Positions 20,220-33,548 of a DNA stretch of 64,000 nt are shown here, in pieces. The notes below the pieces were generated by a model, which ran no database searches, was not told the DNA's origin, and was given only the letters and a program-made list of their open reading frames with translations. Made by a program: the position numbers and the translations under genes. The stretch comes from Apium graveolens. Its lineage: Eukaryota > Streptophyta > Magnoliopsida > Apiales > Apiaceae. Location of the stretch: positions 42,754 to 106,753 of the forward strand of contig NW_027418076.1 in assembly GCF_009905375.1 (NCBI RefSeq). Reading direction: 5' to 3'. Each line of letters begins with the position of its first letter. Within the stretch, counting starts at the first letter, position 1.

Positions 20220-22320
20220 TACCGTTATAAAGAGATATTGTACAAATAAAGGGAAATAAAGAGAAATTCTCTGGTAAGCAAAAAAATAGCAGGGAAAAGA
20301 AAAAAAATTACAAAAGCATAAATATAATTTTGTGCAAGAAAATATATATTACTAAAATATGACGCCATGATAAGGTCAAAATACATGTTTTTTATATAAA
20401 ATGTAACGCCTTCTATAAGTTTTTACTTTCAAAGTAACGCCACAACGGTTACTAAATGTCATGTCAAACATAAGTTACCAAAACATAACTCCTTTTTGAT
20501 GGTTATGTATAATAGCAACCAAGCACATGATTAAAAAACTACATACAACTATTTTGTAATCATTCCTCTGAGAAAGATGCTTAAAAAGATGCTTTGATCG
20601 GAAATGTTAAGAGAGATTATTGGTGAGCGAGGGGAGACCCTTGAGAGCAAGAAGAAGAAGAAAAGGTTATCATCTTTCTGTAAAATATATGTTTACATTT
20701 AGTGTTCTTTTTCATACATAAGATGTGCTAAATTGTATCTTGTCATATATTTTTACACAGCAAATGCAATTATATATAAATCTGTTAAACAATGAAGAAA
20801 GTGCTCCGAGTACTTCAAAGGTATGATCTTCAATTTTTTGATTAACATAACTTAAAAAAATTTATTGATTTTTAGTAGATTACTCACCAAATAAGTGGTT
20901 TTATTGATTTCATTAGATTTTGTGATTTCACTCGTTTTGTGTTTAACTTTGATCTATATTGATAAATAAATCAATTGAGTGCCAACAATATTAAGTACTT
21001 CACATTCTTCAATATAATAAGTCCGTATATTTGTTTAAAATGGTTTTATCATATGGGTGGCTTATGATTTTATTTTATGGCTCTATTTTACTAGGCCTAA
21101 TTGTGCTGACTACTATGAATTTTTTATGATGTGTTGTAGTTAACATTTGGTTATAGGTCAGCCATGGTGATACTCGAAACCAAAGGAAAAAGGTTTTTCA
21201 AATAGACCGGCTGTGGATGATTGGACGCAGATCTTATCACCAAGACATCAATATAATCAATAAGATTTTAGAACAAATTATGACAATGCTAAGTGTCATG
21301 GCATCATGTCAATTGACGAAGATGACATACATAAAAGTATTAAATGAATTAAATATAGTGTCTAGTTAACTACCAATCATGTTAATTGGAAACTGAATGA
21401 CGTTTTCTTTAAATCACAACATAACACAAGTGAAGCTGACACTATTTGTCCAATTTTCCTATTTTTTTCATAAGGGTTTGTAAAGTTCAGTTATAGAGTA
21501 TTATATAGATTCTTCTTGACTTCGTGCCCATAACATATTTATATTTTAGTCAAATAAATGTCGCCTAATATTTATTGTCTTGTATATCGGGATAGGAGTG
21601 GGCAGTTTTTCTTTGTGTCATTAATATTATGTCACTTTTAAGGTTTATCTTGATAATTTCTGATACTTGTGGATATTAATATTGCATATCTTCTAACATT
21701 AGACTCCAGCAAGATTTAGGAATGCTGAGAAGTTTTATGAACTATAGAGAAATGATATTAGTGTTGGATGATATCAACTTCTCTGATAAGACCATTCATG
21801 CAAGCTACTTAAACAAAGGTTAAATGCAACACATTTTTCTGTTGCTCCAACTAGGTCAAAACCAATTCTTTTACTTAGATACAGAGTTGTACTTCAACGA
21901 CATTGATTCTACTAGGCAATAGAATCATCTCAGAGACCCTACAACAAGGTAGTGATCACTTTGACCTAGATTTTATAGAACGCTCTCCCATCTTAAAGTC
22001 AAAACAAATTCTTTCACTTTGATCACTTTGAACTGTCCCATCTTAAAGTCTTCTCTCCGAGTCTTCATACAAACCATATAACCTGCATATCCAAATACGA
22101 ATCCTCACTTCATAATTCTTCTAATGATAATACTCAGATTCCTTTCACGAAACGCTATTGCCTAGTGCAACGGGTCTGGTTCATAGACAATTAACTTTGA
22201 TCCAGGTTTTTGTATTATATCGTTGATTACATTGTTAAGCTTGCAACAATTTTATCGCTTTGAACATTGCATGTAAATAAAGAATTGTACTTTCACTAGA
22301 ATATTTTCCTGTATTCAGAC
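20220..22320. repeat. Segment R, non-coding repeat with gene fragment
   Basis: Recurs at 41545-44310 and 61745-63430, and in part at 24170-24640 and 26510-26690. It holds candidate exons of a YTH-type gene (separate entry). The last 650 bp (about 21680-22320) is less AT-rich, recurs at 62840-63430 and has no frame I recognise. Confidence 0.7.
20761..21480 (+). pseudogene. YTH-domain (ECT-like) gene fragment, copy 1
   Basis: Two candidate exons. The first, 20761-20820, follows TTTTTACACAG and ends before GTATGA. The second starts after GGTTATAG at about 21158. In the second, frames read DDWTQILSP, then YDNAK, then EDDIHKSIK, and later VNWKLNDVF and CPIFLFFS. These resemble the plant ECT/YTHDF pattern (NAKFFVIKSYSEDDVHKSIKYxVW, KKLDAAF, CPxFLFFS). 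YTH proteins bind N6-methyladenosine in RNA. The codon at the position of the first cage Trp reads TAG, and frameshifts are present. The match rests on memory of the family. Confidence 0.68.
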
Positions 22321-24170
22321 AAGGTCTTCGTTGTTACTACAATTATCATCTAGAGAGAGGTTATTGCGGTTATGACAAAAAGATGTAAATGGGATGAGGT
22401 TGATGGGAGAGATTAATATATATCATTGCGTACATGGGAGAGACGAGTACATATGATTGCGTACATTAATATAAAATATATACTTTATTGTGGTTACCAC
22501 ATTAGGTGGTTATTACTAGGGCAATAAACTAATAAAAAGTTTACTAGGTCAAGATATATCCAAAAATGTATATATCAATTATTTTCGCTTATAATAAGTA
22601 AGTGGCAATATATTTAATACATATCCATATTTTAATTATTATAAAAATATTGTTGGTTGTCATCAAGTCAAATATTTTTTTTCAAAACCTATCAATGATA
22701 TTTGATCACACAATTAGCTAACATATACCATATGTCACATCATTACCATTATTTAGATGCAGTATGAAAATTAACGAATTAAATATTAAAAAATATGTCA
22801 ACTAAAAAATATATGCATTAAGCATGCATGTATGTCATAACCATTCCTTTCACTTATTAATTAACTAGTATATACTCATGTCATAATTTAATTATTAAAT
22901 TTAAAGAGTTCAAATGAGTTCAAATTCACAAAAATATAATAAAATAAGGAGTTTACATGTATATAAGTACAATACTAACTTTTAATAACAATAAATGTTG
23001 AATGACACATCATTAATATTTAAATGTGAAAAACCACAAATATTATTAAAGCAACGGCCATGAAAAACAAGGAATATCATGTGCCACACAGAAAAAAATA
23101 TTCCTTACATATAGATGCAGAACAATTAGAGTTAAAGTAACAATAAGTGGTTCAATTTAGAACATGCATGTGCATTGCAGCTTTATAAACCTAGTTATAT
23201 TAAAGTAATGAGTAAACATGTCCATTACAATTAGATTAGAGTGGCATTATAAAACTAGTTATATTAAAATAATGAATAAACATATCCATTACAATTAGAT
23301 TAGAGTTAAATAACAATAACTGGTTCAATTTAGAACATACGTGTGCATTGCACTGTTATAAAGCTAGTTATATTAAAATAATGAATAAACATGTCCAATA
23401 CAATTAGCATCACCAATTTACTGCCCATAATTATTTTTTTTAAAAGTGAACCTAGACAAAAATATAAATGTATACCACAATTCATTTGGTGCAAGTGCCC
23501 AAGGTAAATATATTTTATTAGAAACATTTACTAGATCACAAACTCCAAGTTTTGTATTGATTCAAAATTGTGAATTGAAATATATAACTAAAATCATATT
23601 ACAAAGGCTTACCAGGTAATATCCAATCTAAATATAAGTGTCCAAGTATAAGCAAATCAATGGATTACATGCATGAACACACTCACTTAAAAATAGATTA
23701 GTAAAAAATTTCATGTACCAAAATTTAGATTCGAGTGTACATGTAATATCATTCAATTAATATTAATAATAAATAATAATAATAATAATAATAATAATAT
23801 TAATAATAGTAATAATAATAATATTATTATTGTTAATATTATTAAGAGGAGAAGTCATTCTGCATAGAATTTTTTCAATTTAATATAAAATTAGAAAATA
23901 TACATTAGTTAAATTTCTCAAATAATTACTTTATATACTAAAATCCATTTGTGTAGTCATTTCTAAGATGAAAAGTAAAGTAAGAGCGAAGATAATATTG
24001 TTTCACTGTATAAAAATTTTAGATGTTACATAAAATATAAATGTAATCAAAATTTAATTTTGTATAAGATATTATGTGTTAGTATGATAAAAAGCTTTAC
24101 TGAGAATTTAAATTACCAAAATGTAACCTCATTTTCATGAATTCATATACTAGCTACCAAAATATTGTAC
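22320..24170. repeat. Second half of segment P, diverged copy
   Basis: Matches about 1755-3440 with more differences than other copies. It has a local duplication of about 120 bp (around 23130-23400, words ACAATTAGATTAGAG), and a TAA array at 23760-23840. No gene. Confidence 0.65.
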
Positions 24171-24640
24171 AAATAAATAGAAATCATTTTTTTTTCAAAA
24201 AAATAAAAATATAATTTTGTGCATGAAATTATATATTACCAAAATATAATGTCATGATAAGGTCAAATATATATTTTTTATATAAAAAGTAAGGCCTCCT
24301 ACGGGTTTTTACTTTCAAAGTAATGCCCCTGTTACTGAATGTCATGTCAAACATAAGTTACCAACACGTAAAGTTTTTTTGATGGGTATATTCCACAAAG
24401 AACATGATTAAAAAACTACATTCAATTGTTTTATAATCATACTTCTTAGAAAGATGCTTACAAAGAGGTTTTAATGGGAAATGTTAGGGGAGATTATTTG
24501 GTGAGCCAGAAGAAGAAGAAAAGGTTATCATCTTTAAAAATATATGTATGTTTACCTTTAGTATTTTTTTCATCCTGGCTAAAATATGTCATGTCATGCA
24601 ATTATAAATTTGATAAAGAACAAAGCTTTATACTACCTAT
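24170..24640. repeat. Segment R, partial copy
   Basis: Matches 41560-42060, including the words GCCAGAAGAAGAAGAAAAGG near 24505. The 61-codon frame at 24474-24659 is shared with 41893-42090 but resembles no family I know; it may be an exon remnant of the captured gene. Confidence 0.6.
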
Positions 24641-26510
24641 TTGTAAATTGTTATTATAAATATTTTAATTCTAATTTTATTTATTTTTAAATAATTTAAT
24701 ATTATTCTAATTAAATATAACTTCAGTTAATTTAATAAATTAAAATTAATAATGTATCTTATAATATACGTATTATATTTTACTTTATGTTTTGATTTCA
24801 AAATAATATTTTTTATTTATATTTTTAAATAATTTTGTCTATAGTTGTATCTCATACATTAATTTATAATTATTTCATTTTTTCTAAAATATGATTCTAG
24901 TAAAAAAATTTGCATTAAATACTCAATGTGTGTCTTGTGAATTAAAGTTTTTTTAATGGAATGTTTGTTTGTTGTAATATCTCATGTATTAATTATTTCA
25001 TGTAATTTATGTATACATTATTTATACATTTTTTATGTATTTGTTCTTATTATTTGTTCTTTTGTCTTTATAACGTTTTAATATTTGTTTTGGGTTTTTA
25101 TTTAAAGTAATTACATATAATAAATGATTAGAATGAATTTTATTAAATAAATTACATCTTTATTTCTTCAATTTATTAGGCAAACTATTGTTTTTTATAA
25201 AAAAATAATTTTTTATTGTACTTTGAACTTTGTACTTTCTGATGTATTAATTAGTTGATATAACTTATTTGTACATTTTTTATATTTTTTTATTTATAAA
25301 TTTATTCTTTATGTTTGTTTTTTTATATAGCTTTTTGATATTTGTTTAGGGTTTTTGTATAAAATAATTACATATTATAAATGACTAGAATTGGTATAAT
25401 TGAAAAAACAACATTTTTATTTCATCAGATTAGTTTTACTTTGAACTTAAGTGCTTCAACTTAAACTTGAGTGAGGTTGTTTTAGTAATTTGTTTCATTT
25501 TTCTTGAAATATTATTTTGTTTTGTTGTACTTTGAACTTAATGTATTAATTAATTGATGTAACTTAATTGTGCATATTTGTTATTTTTTATTTATGTAAT
25601 TATTCTTTATATATGTTTGTTTGTTTCTATCATTTTTTTATATTTGTTTATGGGTTCTTTATATTTGTTTGTTTATGTAGTTTTTTGATATTAGTCTAGG
25701 GGTTTATTTAAAATAATTACATATTATAAATGATTATGATGAGTTTTATTGAATAAACCATATTTTTATTTTATGAGTTTATTAGCCAATCTACTTTTTT
25801 TTATATAAAAAAAAATGAATTATTTTTTTGTACTTTGAACTCCGGTTCTTCAAATTAAAGTGTGTGCGAGGAAGATAAATTGTTTTATTTATGAAATGAT
25901 TTTGTGGTTTCAAAATCATAATTTTTATTTATATATTTAAATTATTTTGTCTATAATTTTATCATATACTTTTATTTAATAATTATTTCATGTAACTTTT
26001 TTGTACAATTTTTATTTTTATATTTGTTATTTATATATATTTGTTTGATTTTATATTTTTTTAATAATTTTTTAGGGTGTTTTTTAAATAATTACACATT
26101 ATAAATGATTAGAATAAATTTGATTGAACAACCTACACCTGTTTTTTTAAAAGAAATAATTGATTTTTTTGTTGTGCTTTGAACTTGAGCCTGTGTGAGT
26201 ATGCTACCTGTTTTGAGATATTATAATATTTTAACTTAAATTAATTGCTCTTTATTGTCAATATTTACGTATTATAAATGTATTAGAAATAATTAGAGTT
26301 TATTGTGAAAATTAACTTTTTCAGCATATATACGTGTAGGGTTGAGGAAGTTTTATATGACACTTGTGAAATGAAATTGTTAGGTGTAGAGTTGAGGGAG
26401 TTTTATATGACACTTGTTAAATAACATTGTTAGCCATGACCACCAAACCACACAAACATACCATATTAACTGTCTTACACCATTTATATATAGGATTTAT
26501 ATATAGGATA
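24640..26510. repeat. AT-rich insertion with degenerate internal repeats
   Basis: Absent at the matching place in the paralogue (42055-42070). It contains at least four diverged units spaced about 250-370 bp, marked by TACTTTGAACTT (near 25209, 25436, 25528, 25820 and 26172) and TAATTACATATTATAAATGA (near 25110, 25365, 25715 and 26090). A pair of about 50-bp tandem copies (TTTTATATGACACTTGT) lies at 26335-26430. No coding frame and no clear terminal structure. Confidence 0.6.
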
Positions 26511-26689
26511 TAATATAATGAAGAAAATGCTCAGTACTTCAAAGGTATGACAATATACAAGAGTACAATATTATTGTAAACCAATTCTGTGTTATAAAAT
26601 ATTTTGTTTTCACTAAAACAATATTCATAGAACCTTTATCCATATAAACCCTTGCATGGATAACTTATTTATTCCTCAACTGCTACTCC

Positions 26690-26975
26690 AACAAGGGGAT
26701 CCTATTTTTCTTTGTATTTTTATGTGTAGAGGGGTTGAGTAAGGAAAAACGAGGATGTGGGATTGATTCATGATTGTGTTATTGCTCCGCATGCTCACCC
26801 TATATCTCACCTTTTGTTCCTAAATGACTGTTACTTTTTCTTTGATGCATCACAGGTGGAGGCCTTCACTATAAAGAGATTATGTGTAGGTACGAACTTT
26901 TGTCAGGGAAACTGCTGTCAATTTTAACAAGTCCATCATTGGTTTTACTCTAAATAGGGGAAAAGAGATAGCAAA
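26690..26975 (+). pseudogene. L1-type LINE reverse transcriptase fragment
   Basis: Frames read QGDPIFLFVFL, then EGLSK, GLIH, and ISHLLF, with the catalytic FADD position mutated. This order is that of the plant L1 (RVT_1) reverse transcriptase. It matches 46735-47015 closely and carries stops and shifts. It joins segment R on the left through a deletion; the upstream RT part kept at 44310-44618 is missing here. Confidence 0.8.
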
Positions 26976-29276
26976 GATTACAATTTAACAAAATAAGATA
27001 ATAATTCTAAAGAGTAATCAATAAATTTAACAAATATTTTTATTTTCTAAAAGAGAGAGAAGATAGAACATTCACATCAGAAGGTAAGCAAAGAGTACAA
27101 AAAGGTGTCTATTTATAAATTTGACTAACAAGATAAATAAGGAAAATTTAAAATCTAAACAGCCGTATAAAATGATTATGAATTGGTACTCATAATTTCA
27201 AACATTAAAAACAAATAGTAAAGATATTCATGTGAAGAGGTGTAGATGGTATAAAAGAATAATAATTTGCCATTCCATGAAAAGGGAAAAAAGATAATTT
27301 TAACATAAGGGAAGAGGACAAGAATTCACATCAGGAGATACACAAAAAAAAGTTTAACTAAAAGGGTAACAATTTATAATTCTATGCACCATTACCTTTA
27401 AAAAAATTATAATAATTAAAATAGAGAGTAAAGAATAAGAAATTACTAATCAAGAACTAAAAACATATGGGCTATATATGCAACAATTGTACCCCTTTGT
27501 ATAAGAAGCTAAAGAACAAATTAATAATTATATGTTTGGGGAGAAGTTAGCCAAATATACCGGTGAACCATATCCATGGTCACATGTATTTTATACAACA
27601 AAGATAAGTTATTAGTAATGATAGAACTGATAAGCTATTAGTAATCATACAACTAAGTTAGCTAATATTTACTCATCATAGAAATGATAGTAAAATTTTT
27701 TATTAAATAAAAATAAATACTATTATTATTTCACAGTTTTAAAAATACCTTACAAACCTATAACTTAATTTGCATAACTAATTAATAGAAGTTACATGTG
27801 CGATGCTTTATAAAACAAAGCCATTATCACATCTAATTTAAAATAACTAACCCTTAACAAGAAATACATGAATACATGGCTAATAATTTAGTTAAGTAAT
27901 AGTGTAATACAGACATTTTTGTGTAGATACTTGTCAATAAATTTCTGAATTTATCCATTTGAGTCAACTATTAATGGTTATTTATTATTATGCATCTCAT
28001 AGTTATATTACATTTAAATTATTATTATATAACCAAATTCAATAATTAATAATTTTTTCATAAATATATTCGGTCTCAGTAGTAACCTGTTATTTGAGTA
28101 CTCTAGTTAGATAGGTGTTGTAACAACATTATAAACAAGAAATTATCTCATAAAATGATTTTTGAGGTTTGTATTGTACAATCAAAATTAACTTTGACAT
28201 TTTTGTTTGTTTTTAATATAATAGTCTTTTTTCACTTTATCTCGTATTTGTATAGTAACTTTAATATATGTTGTGTATTTCTATCTCATGTTATATTGTA
28301 TTATATAGTTATGTTGTGTCTACATTTTATTTTATATATAGCTTTTTATAATTTTATGTATTCTCCTTTTATAAATATAATTTAAAATGAGTTTTATAAT
28401 TTTTCATTATTTTTGTTGTGTAAAATAATTTTTTTTTGTAATATTATTATGTGTGGTTAATAACATTATTAGAATGTTGTCACATGTTCTACAATTTTGT
28501 ATTCTAAAATTTCCTATATTTCATAATTTTTATTAAATAATAAAAAAAATAATGTCTCATCCATTTTTATGTGTGATTTATGTATTTTTTTTGTGTTCAT
28601 TAATAACAGTATTGTATAACTTTTTTAGGTTTTTTAATTTTTTCTACTGTAATGTATATTTTTTTGTGTTCCCAAATTAATTTTTAGTTTATATGTGTTC
28701 TCTAAAAAAGTAAAACTAATGTCATAATTGTGTACGTGTCATATGTAGACTTAAAAAAGGGGGGTGTACGTAAACTTTGCGAGTACAGGCATATATATAG
28801 TTAAGAGAATATGCGAAATCTTAGAACACTCCTTTTATTCCAATGGCTTAAATACATATGTATATTTATATATCTAACTTATTATTATATATTTGATCAT
28901 AAATACATATATATATTCAACACAAATTTTTAGTACAAATGATTTAGACAATTCATTTCATCATTCATTCATTCATAATTTTGTAGTAATTATGTACACA
29001 TGCATACAAACATTAATACATATATATTCACATATAATTACACACATACAATTCATGCATATATAATAATTTTATTAATTGCTTAACTTTTTTTTGGTGT
29101 CTTTAACTTAAGTTTAAAATTTAAAAATGAGAATATATACATTATAACTATCAAAGTAGTAATTTAAACAAATGAATAACACATGATAATTAAAAATAAA
29201 TGTCAATATTCAATAATTTTTAATTTCACTTAAATCTCAAAAAAATACTTAATTTAATTATATTTATGTTTGAATA
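26976..29276. repeat. Segment Q, second copy
   Basis: Non-coding and AT-rich. It lacks the 549-bp insertion, so it shows the empty site near 27520. It ends at GAATA (29272-29276), the L target site. The 76-codon hydrophobic frame at 28155-28385 recurs at 48177-48398 but only reflects T-rich sequence. Confidence 0.72.
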
Positions 29277-30061
29277 TGAAATACCCCGACTTTTTTTAGA
29301 CAATAAATTATACTTAAATATCAAACTAAAACTACAAATTTTATTCATGCTTCGAATAAGCGTCAAATAAGGCTACATAATTTTTTAATTCCAAACATAA
29401 ATAGCATTATATAGCAAATCTTGAGAGAGTTCCAATATAAATATAATCACTAAAATATTATTCCAAACCAAGCTAGTCCTTGTGTCAAAAGCTTAGTATC
29501 TCAAAATTTTGTAAGTAGTGAACCAAAAGCCTAGCAAGAAACAGCTCGGGTCACAAATACATGGTGACACCGTTTCATAATTTCCCATACTAAGGTATCA
29601 TAAGTGTGTGCCCTCCCCAACACATCATAAGTAATAAGTATAAAAGGCTAGTTCCCAACTACATGCCCAAAAATATTTTAAAGATTTTAATATAAAGTGA
29701 AGTCTTAAGAGTTAACTTATGTCAGTCACTTGAATGAATCCAAATATAATGCCAAATAATCCTAATTTAAATAGATGAAGCAAAATATAATTAATATCTA
29801 ATACCGATTAATTTAAAAATGACATGTATATAAGATGAGGCATAATAATTGTGTCCACACATATATTCTCATTGCAAAGGTCAGCTAATAATAAAATTAT
29901 ACAACCCTTATACTAAATGTTCATCCGGGCAATAAGCCAAAAATAAAAAATAAAACATGTAAGTAGACTTCTTGGACTTATAAAAATTAGCATATACTTA
30001 TGTATAAAAAAAATATTACTTATCAAAAACACAATATTTGCATAATCACATTATTCCTGAA

Positions 30062-30062
<1 letters not shown>

Positions 30063-30128
<66 letters not shown>
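30063..30128. repeat. (TAA)n microsatellite in L LTR
   Basis: About 20 near-perfect TAA units. The leucine-rich minus-strand frame is its translation. Confidence 0.95.
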
Positions 30129-30130
<2 letters not shown>

Positions 30131-30744
30131 ATAAGGGACGAGTGCATATAAATCATTTACTGAGAGCGGAAAGGTGTAAAGTATCTTAACAACAAATATA
30201 CCGCTCCACAAAATTCAAATTTTCATAATATGCAAAAACTATTTTTAATTATTTATAACATAAAAATATGAATATAGATTTGTAAAAAGAACTATCTGAG
30301 TTTACCTTGCATAAAATGTAATTACACACAAATTTTTACGTACAAAATACTATGACATAACTCATGGGAAATTAATAACTTAAATTTGTTGATGTGATTA
30401 CATTAGAAAATAATTACCAAAACTAGCACATAGATAACAAAACTTACATACACCTATAAAATAATAAGTAAAATAAGATGCTTAATGATAGGTATGTAGG
30501 CAAGGCCTTTAACTATGGCACATAGACTTAAATAGCATGGAAAGAAATTAGCAGTGTCAAAACATATATACATTAAATATGGGAGCACTTAATTGTATAT
30601 ACAAGTCAAAGAGTGAAAATGCATGTAATATTATAAAATATGGAATGAAGTAAAACCCACCTAGTCGGAGAGTCACTTAAATATAAAACTAGTATGGATT
30701 ATATAGAACTATTGGATGAACTTATTTCCTAATTTGTTGTGCCT

Positions 30745-30958
30745 GTACTCCACCCACTATTTGAAATTCATAAGGACTTTCACTGAACACGTTTTATAAG
30801 CACTCCTATTTTTACCCACTAATAACAACAAACTTAAAAATTAAAACAAAAGTACTCCACCCACTATTTGAAATTCATACCCCCTTTCAGTGAACACCTC
30901 TTATAAGCACTCCTATTTTTACCCACTAATAATAACAAACTTAAAAATTAAAACAAAA
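30745..30958. repeat. 107-bp tandem duplication
   Basis: Two near-identical copies starting GTACTCCACCCACTATTTG. The other L copies have one unit here. Confidence 0.85.
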
Positions 30959-31633
30959 GATAATTATTATTTTTAAATGTAATTATTTTAATTTTCAAAA
31001 CATATAACTCTATCAAATAAATTTTATAATTTACAAGAACAGTTAATATCAATATAAAAAATATAAAATATTTTAATATAAAAATCTCCGATATTACATT
31101 CTACCCAACTTAAAAAAATTTGGTTCAAAAATTTAAACATGCAAAACATATTTAAATATACCAAAAATATTTCATTGTCAAGAAACTCAAACCAAAAATA
31201 GAAGTAGTTTTTTTATAACACACCCAGCTAAAATCACACACCTCATGCTCATACCTCATAACTCAGGTCAAGCCTCACTAATCACACGTCAAGCCCAAGC
31301 CCAATCTACAGTAAACTAACGTAGGCTCTCAATACCATTGAGGCTCTAAATACCATTTAGGCTCTGAATACCAACTCTAATACCCCGACTTTTTTTAGAC
31401 AATATATTATACTTAAATATCAAACTAAAACTACAAATTTTATTCATTCTTAGAATGAGTCTCAAATAAGCCTACACAATTTTTTATTCCCAAACATAAA
31501 TAGCATTATATAGAAAATTTTGAGAGACGCGGCTCCAATTCAAACATAATCACTCCCAAACATAAATAGCATTATATAGCAAATCTTGAGAGACGCCGCT
31601 CCAATACAAACATAATAAATTTTGTAAGTAAGC

Positions 31634-31893
31634 AAGAAAATAATTTTTTTTTATCGTAGGTAACCCGCAGCCGCTACCCTTCGGATGCGTACTGGGTAAA
31701 CCCCACGGGTTCACGTAATAGCCTGCAAACCACGTGAACCAAGGTAAACCGTATTTAAACGACAGGCTCTGGCTCACGAGGCATAATCATAAATTCTCCT
31801 TCAGTGGGATTCGAACCTGTGATCAAGAGGTTAGTTTTCCTCTCTTTAACCAACTGAGCCAACCCTTGCGGGCAAAAAAAAAAGAAAATAATT
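31634..31893 (-). mobile_element. SINE of Au-like type with 12-bp target duplication
   Basis: The insert (31646-31881) is flanked by two copies of AAGAAAATAATT. The paralogue at 51478 shows the empty site. On the minus strand it begins with a tRNA-like head: box A-like TGGCTCAGTTGG and box B GGTTCGAATCC about 45 bases apart, the internal Pol III promoter. It ends in GCGGGTTACCTACGAT and a short A-run. The head and tail resemble the Au SINE family of flowering plants as I remember it. SINEs code for nothing and move with L1 enzymes. Confidence 0.88.
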
Positions 31894-32595
31894 CTACACT
31901 AGTGGATCAAGTATCTTAATTTTATAAAACAAAAATTATTATCCGAAAATCCATATGACATAAAATATAACAAAAGTTCATAATTGCTGTCAATAATGGC
32001 CCCTAGTAAAGTGTTATAAGTTTGTGCACTCCCGAACGCATCATAATTAGCACTCCCTAATTAGGTATGAAACAATAGTTCTGGAACTATAAGTAATTAC
32101 TATAAGTAATTACTAATTGGTTCACAAGTCAGAGGGAATTCTTTTATCTCAAACACTATACTTGATCCATAAATTTTTATATAAAAACAGTGCAAAAATA
32201 TTTTAAATATTTTAAAATAAAATAAAGTGTGAAGAGTAAACTTACCTTAGTCACTTCAATGAATCCAAATATAAGTGCCTAATAAATCGTGATTTAAATA
32301 GATGAAGCAAAATATAACTAATATATAATACCAACTATATTAAAAATGACATTTACATAAGATGAGGACATAGTCACTGTGTCCCCACATATTCTCAATG
32401 CAAAGGTCAGCTAATGATAAAATTATACAATAAATATGCTAAGTGTTCATGCCGACAACAAGGGAAAAATAAATAAATAAAACATGTAAGTAAACTTCTT
32501 GGACTTATAAATACTAGCATATACTTATGTACAAAAAAAATATTTTACTTATAAAAAACACAATATTTTCAAAATCACATTATTCGTGAAATATA

Positions 32596-32635
32596 ATAAT
32601 AATAATCATAATAATAATCATAATAATAATAATAA

Positions 32636-32705
<70 letters not shown>
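32596..32705. repeat. (TAA)n microsatellite in right LTR of L
   Basis: More than 30 TAA or near-TAA units. It is much longer than the same array in copy 1 (19078-19128) and copy 3 (51960-51995). Confidence 0.95.
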
Positions 32706-32706
<1 letters not shown>

Positions 32707-33548
32707 GTACATGAGGGATAAGTGCATAAATCATTTTGTGAGAGAGAAAAGGTGTAAAGTATCTTAACAACAAGTATACCATGTGATTTGGAGTTTAAAA
32801 CTAATTCCACCAAATTCAAATTTCTCAATATGCAAAAACTATTTTTAATTATTTATAACATAAAAATATGAATGTAAATTTGTAAAAAGAACTATCTCAC
32901 GTTTACCTTGCATAAAATATAATTACACACAAATATTTACTTACAAAATACTATGACATAACTCATGTGAAATTAATAAATAAAATTTGTTGATGTGATT
33001 ACATTAGAAAATAATTACCAAAATTAGAAGATAGATAAAAAAAACTTATAAACAACTATAAAATAACAATAAAATAAGTTGTTTAATGATAGCTATGTAG
33101 GGAAGGCCTTTAACCATGGCACATACACTTAAATAGCATGGAAAAAAATGAGGAGTCTCAAAACATATATACATGAAACAAGGGAGCATTTAATTGTATA
33201 TACAAGTCACATAGTAAAACATGCATGTAATATTATAAAATATAGAATGAAGAAGAACGAACCCAGTAGGAGAGTCAGTGTACAAAGAGAAAAGAAACTA
33301 GTAAGGATTATATATAAGAGAAAACGGGGCATGAGGACAATCTTCAGTTTGTCCCCTAAGGTTATAAAAATACGACGTCTTTCAGTATATACATATGTTT
33401 CGTCAATTAATTCATAAACACATCTCTAACCTCACATCTCTCCCTCCCTCAAAATCCAAAACCGTACTCCCTTAAAATCCAAATTCACCAAATTCACCAG
33501 TCATGTCTTAGTCCAATCCTAAAATTAGGATTTTTTTGCATTAAATCA

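Noticed and set aside
28155..28385. Hydrophobic frame shared with 48177-48398
   Set aside because: T-rich low-complexity DNA; the frames differ in length and have no start context or homologue.
31646..31881. tRNA gene
   Set aside because: Box A and B are present, but there is no cloverleaf. The body, A-run and flanking duplication show a SINE.
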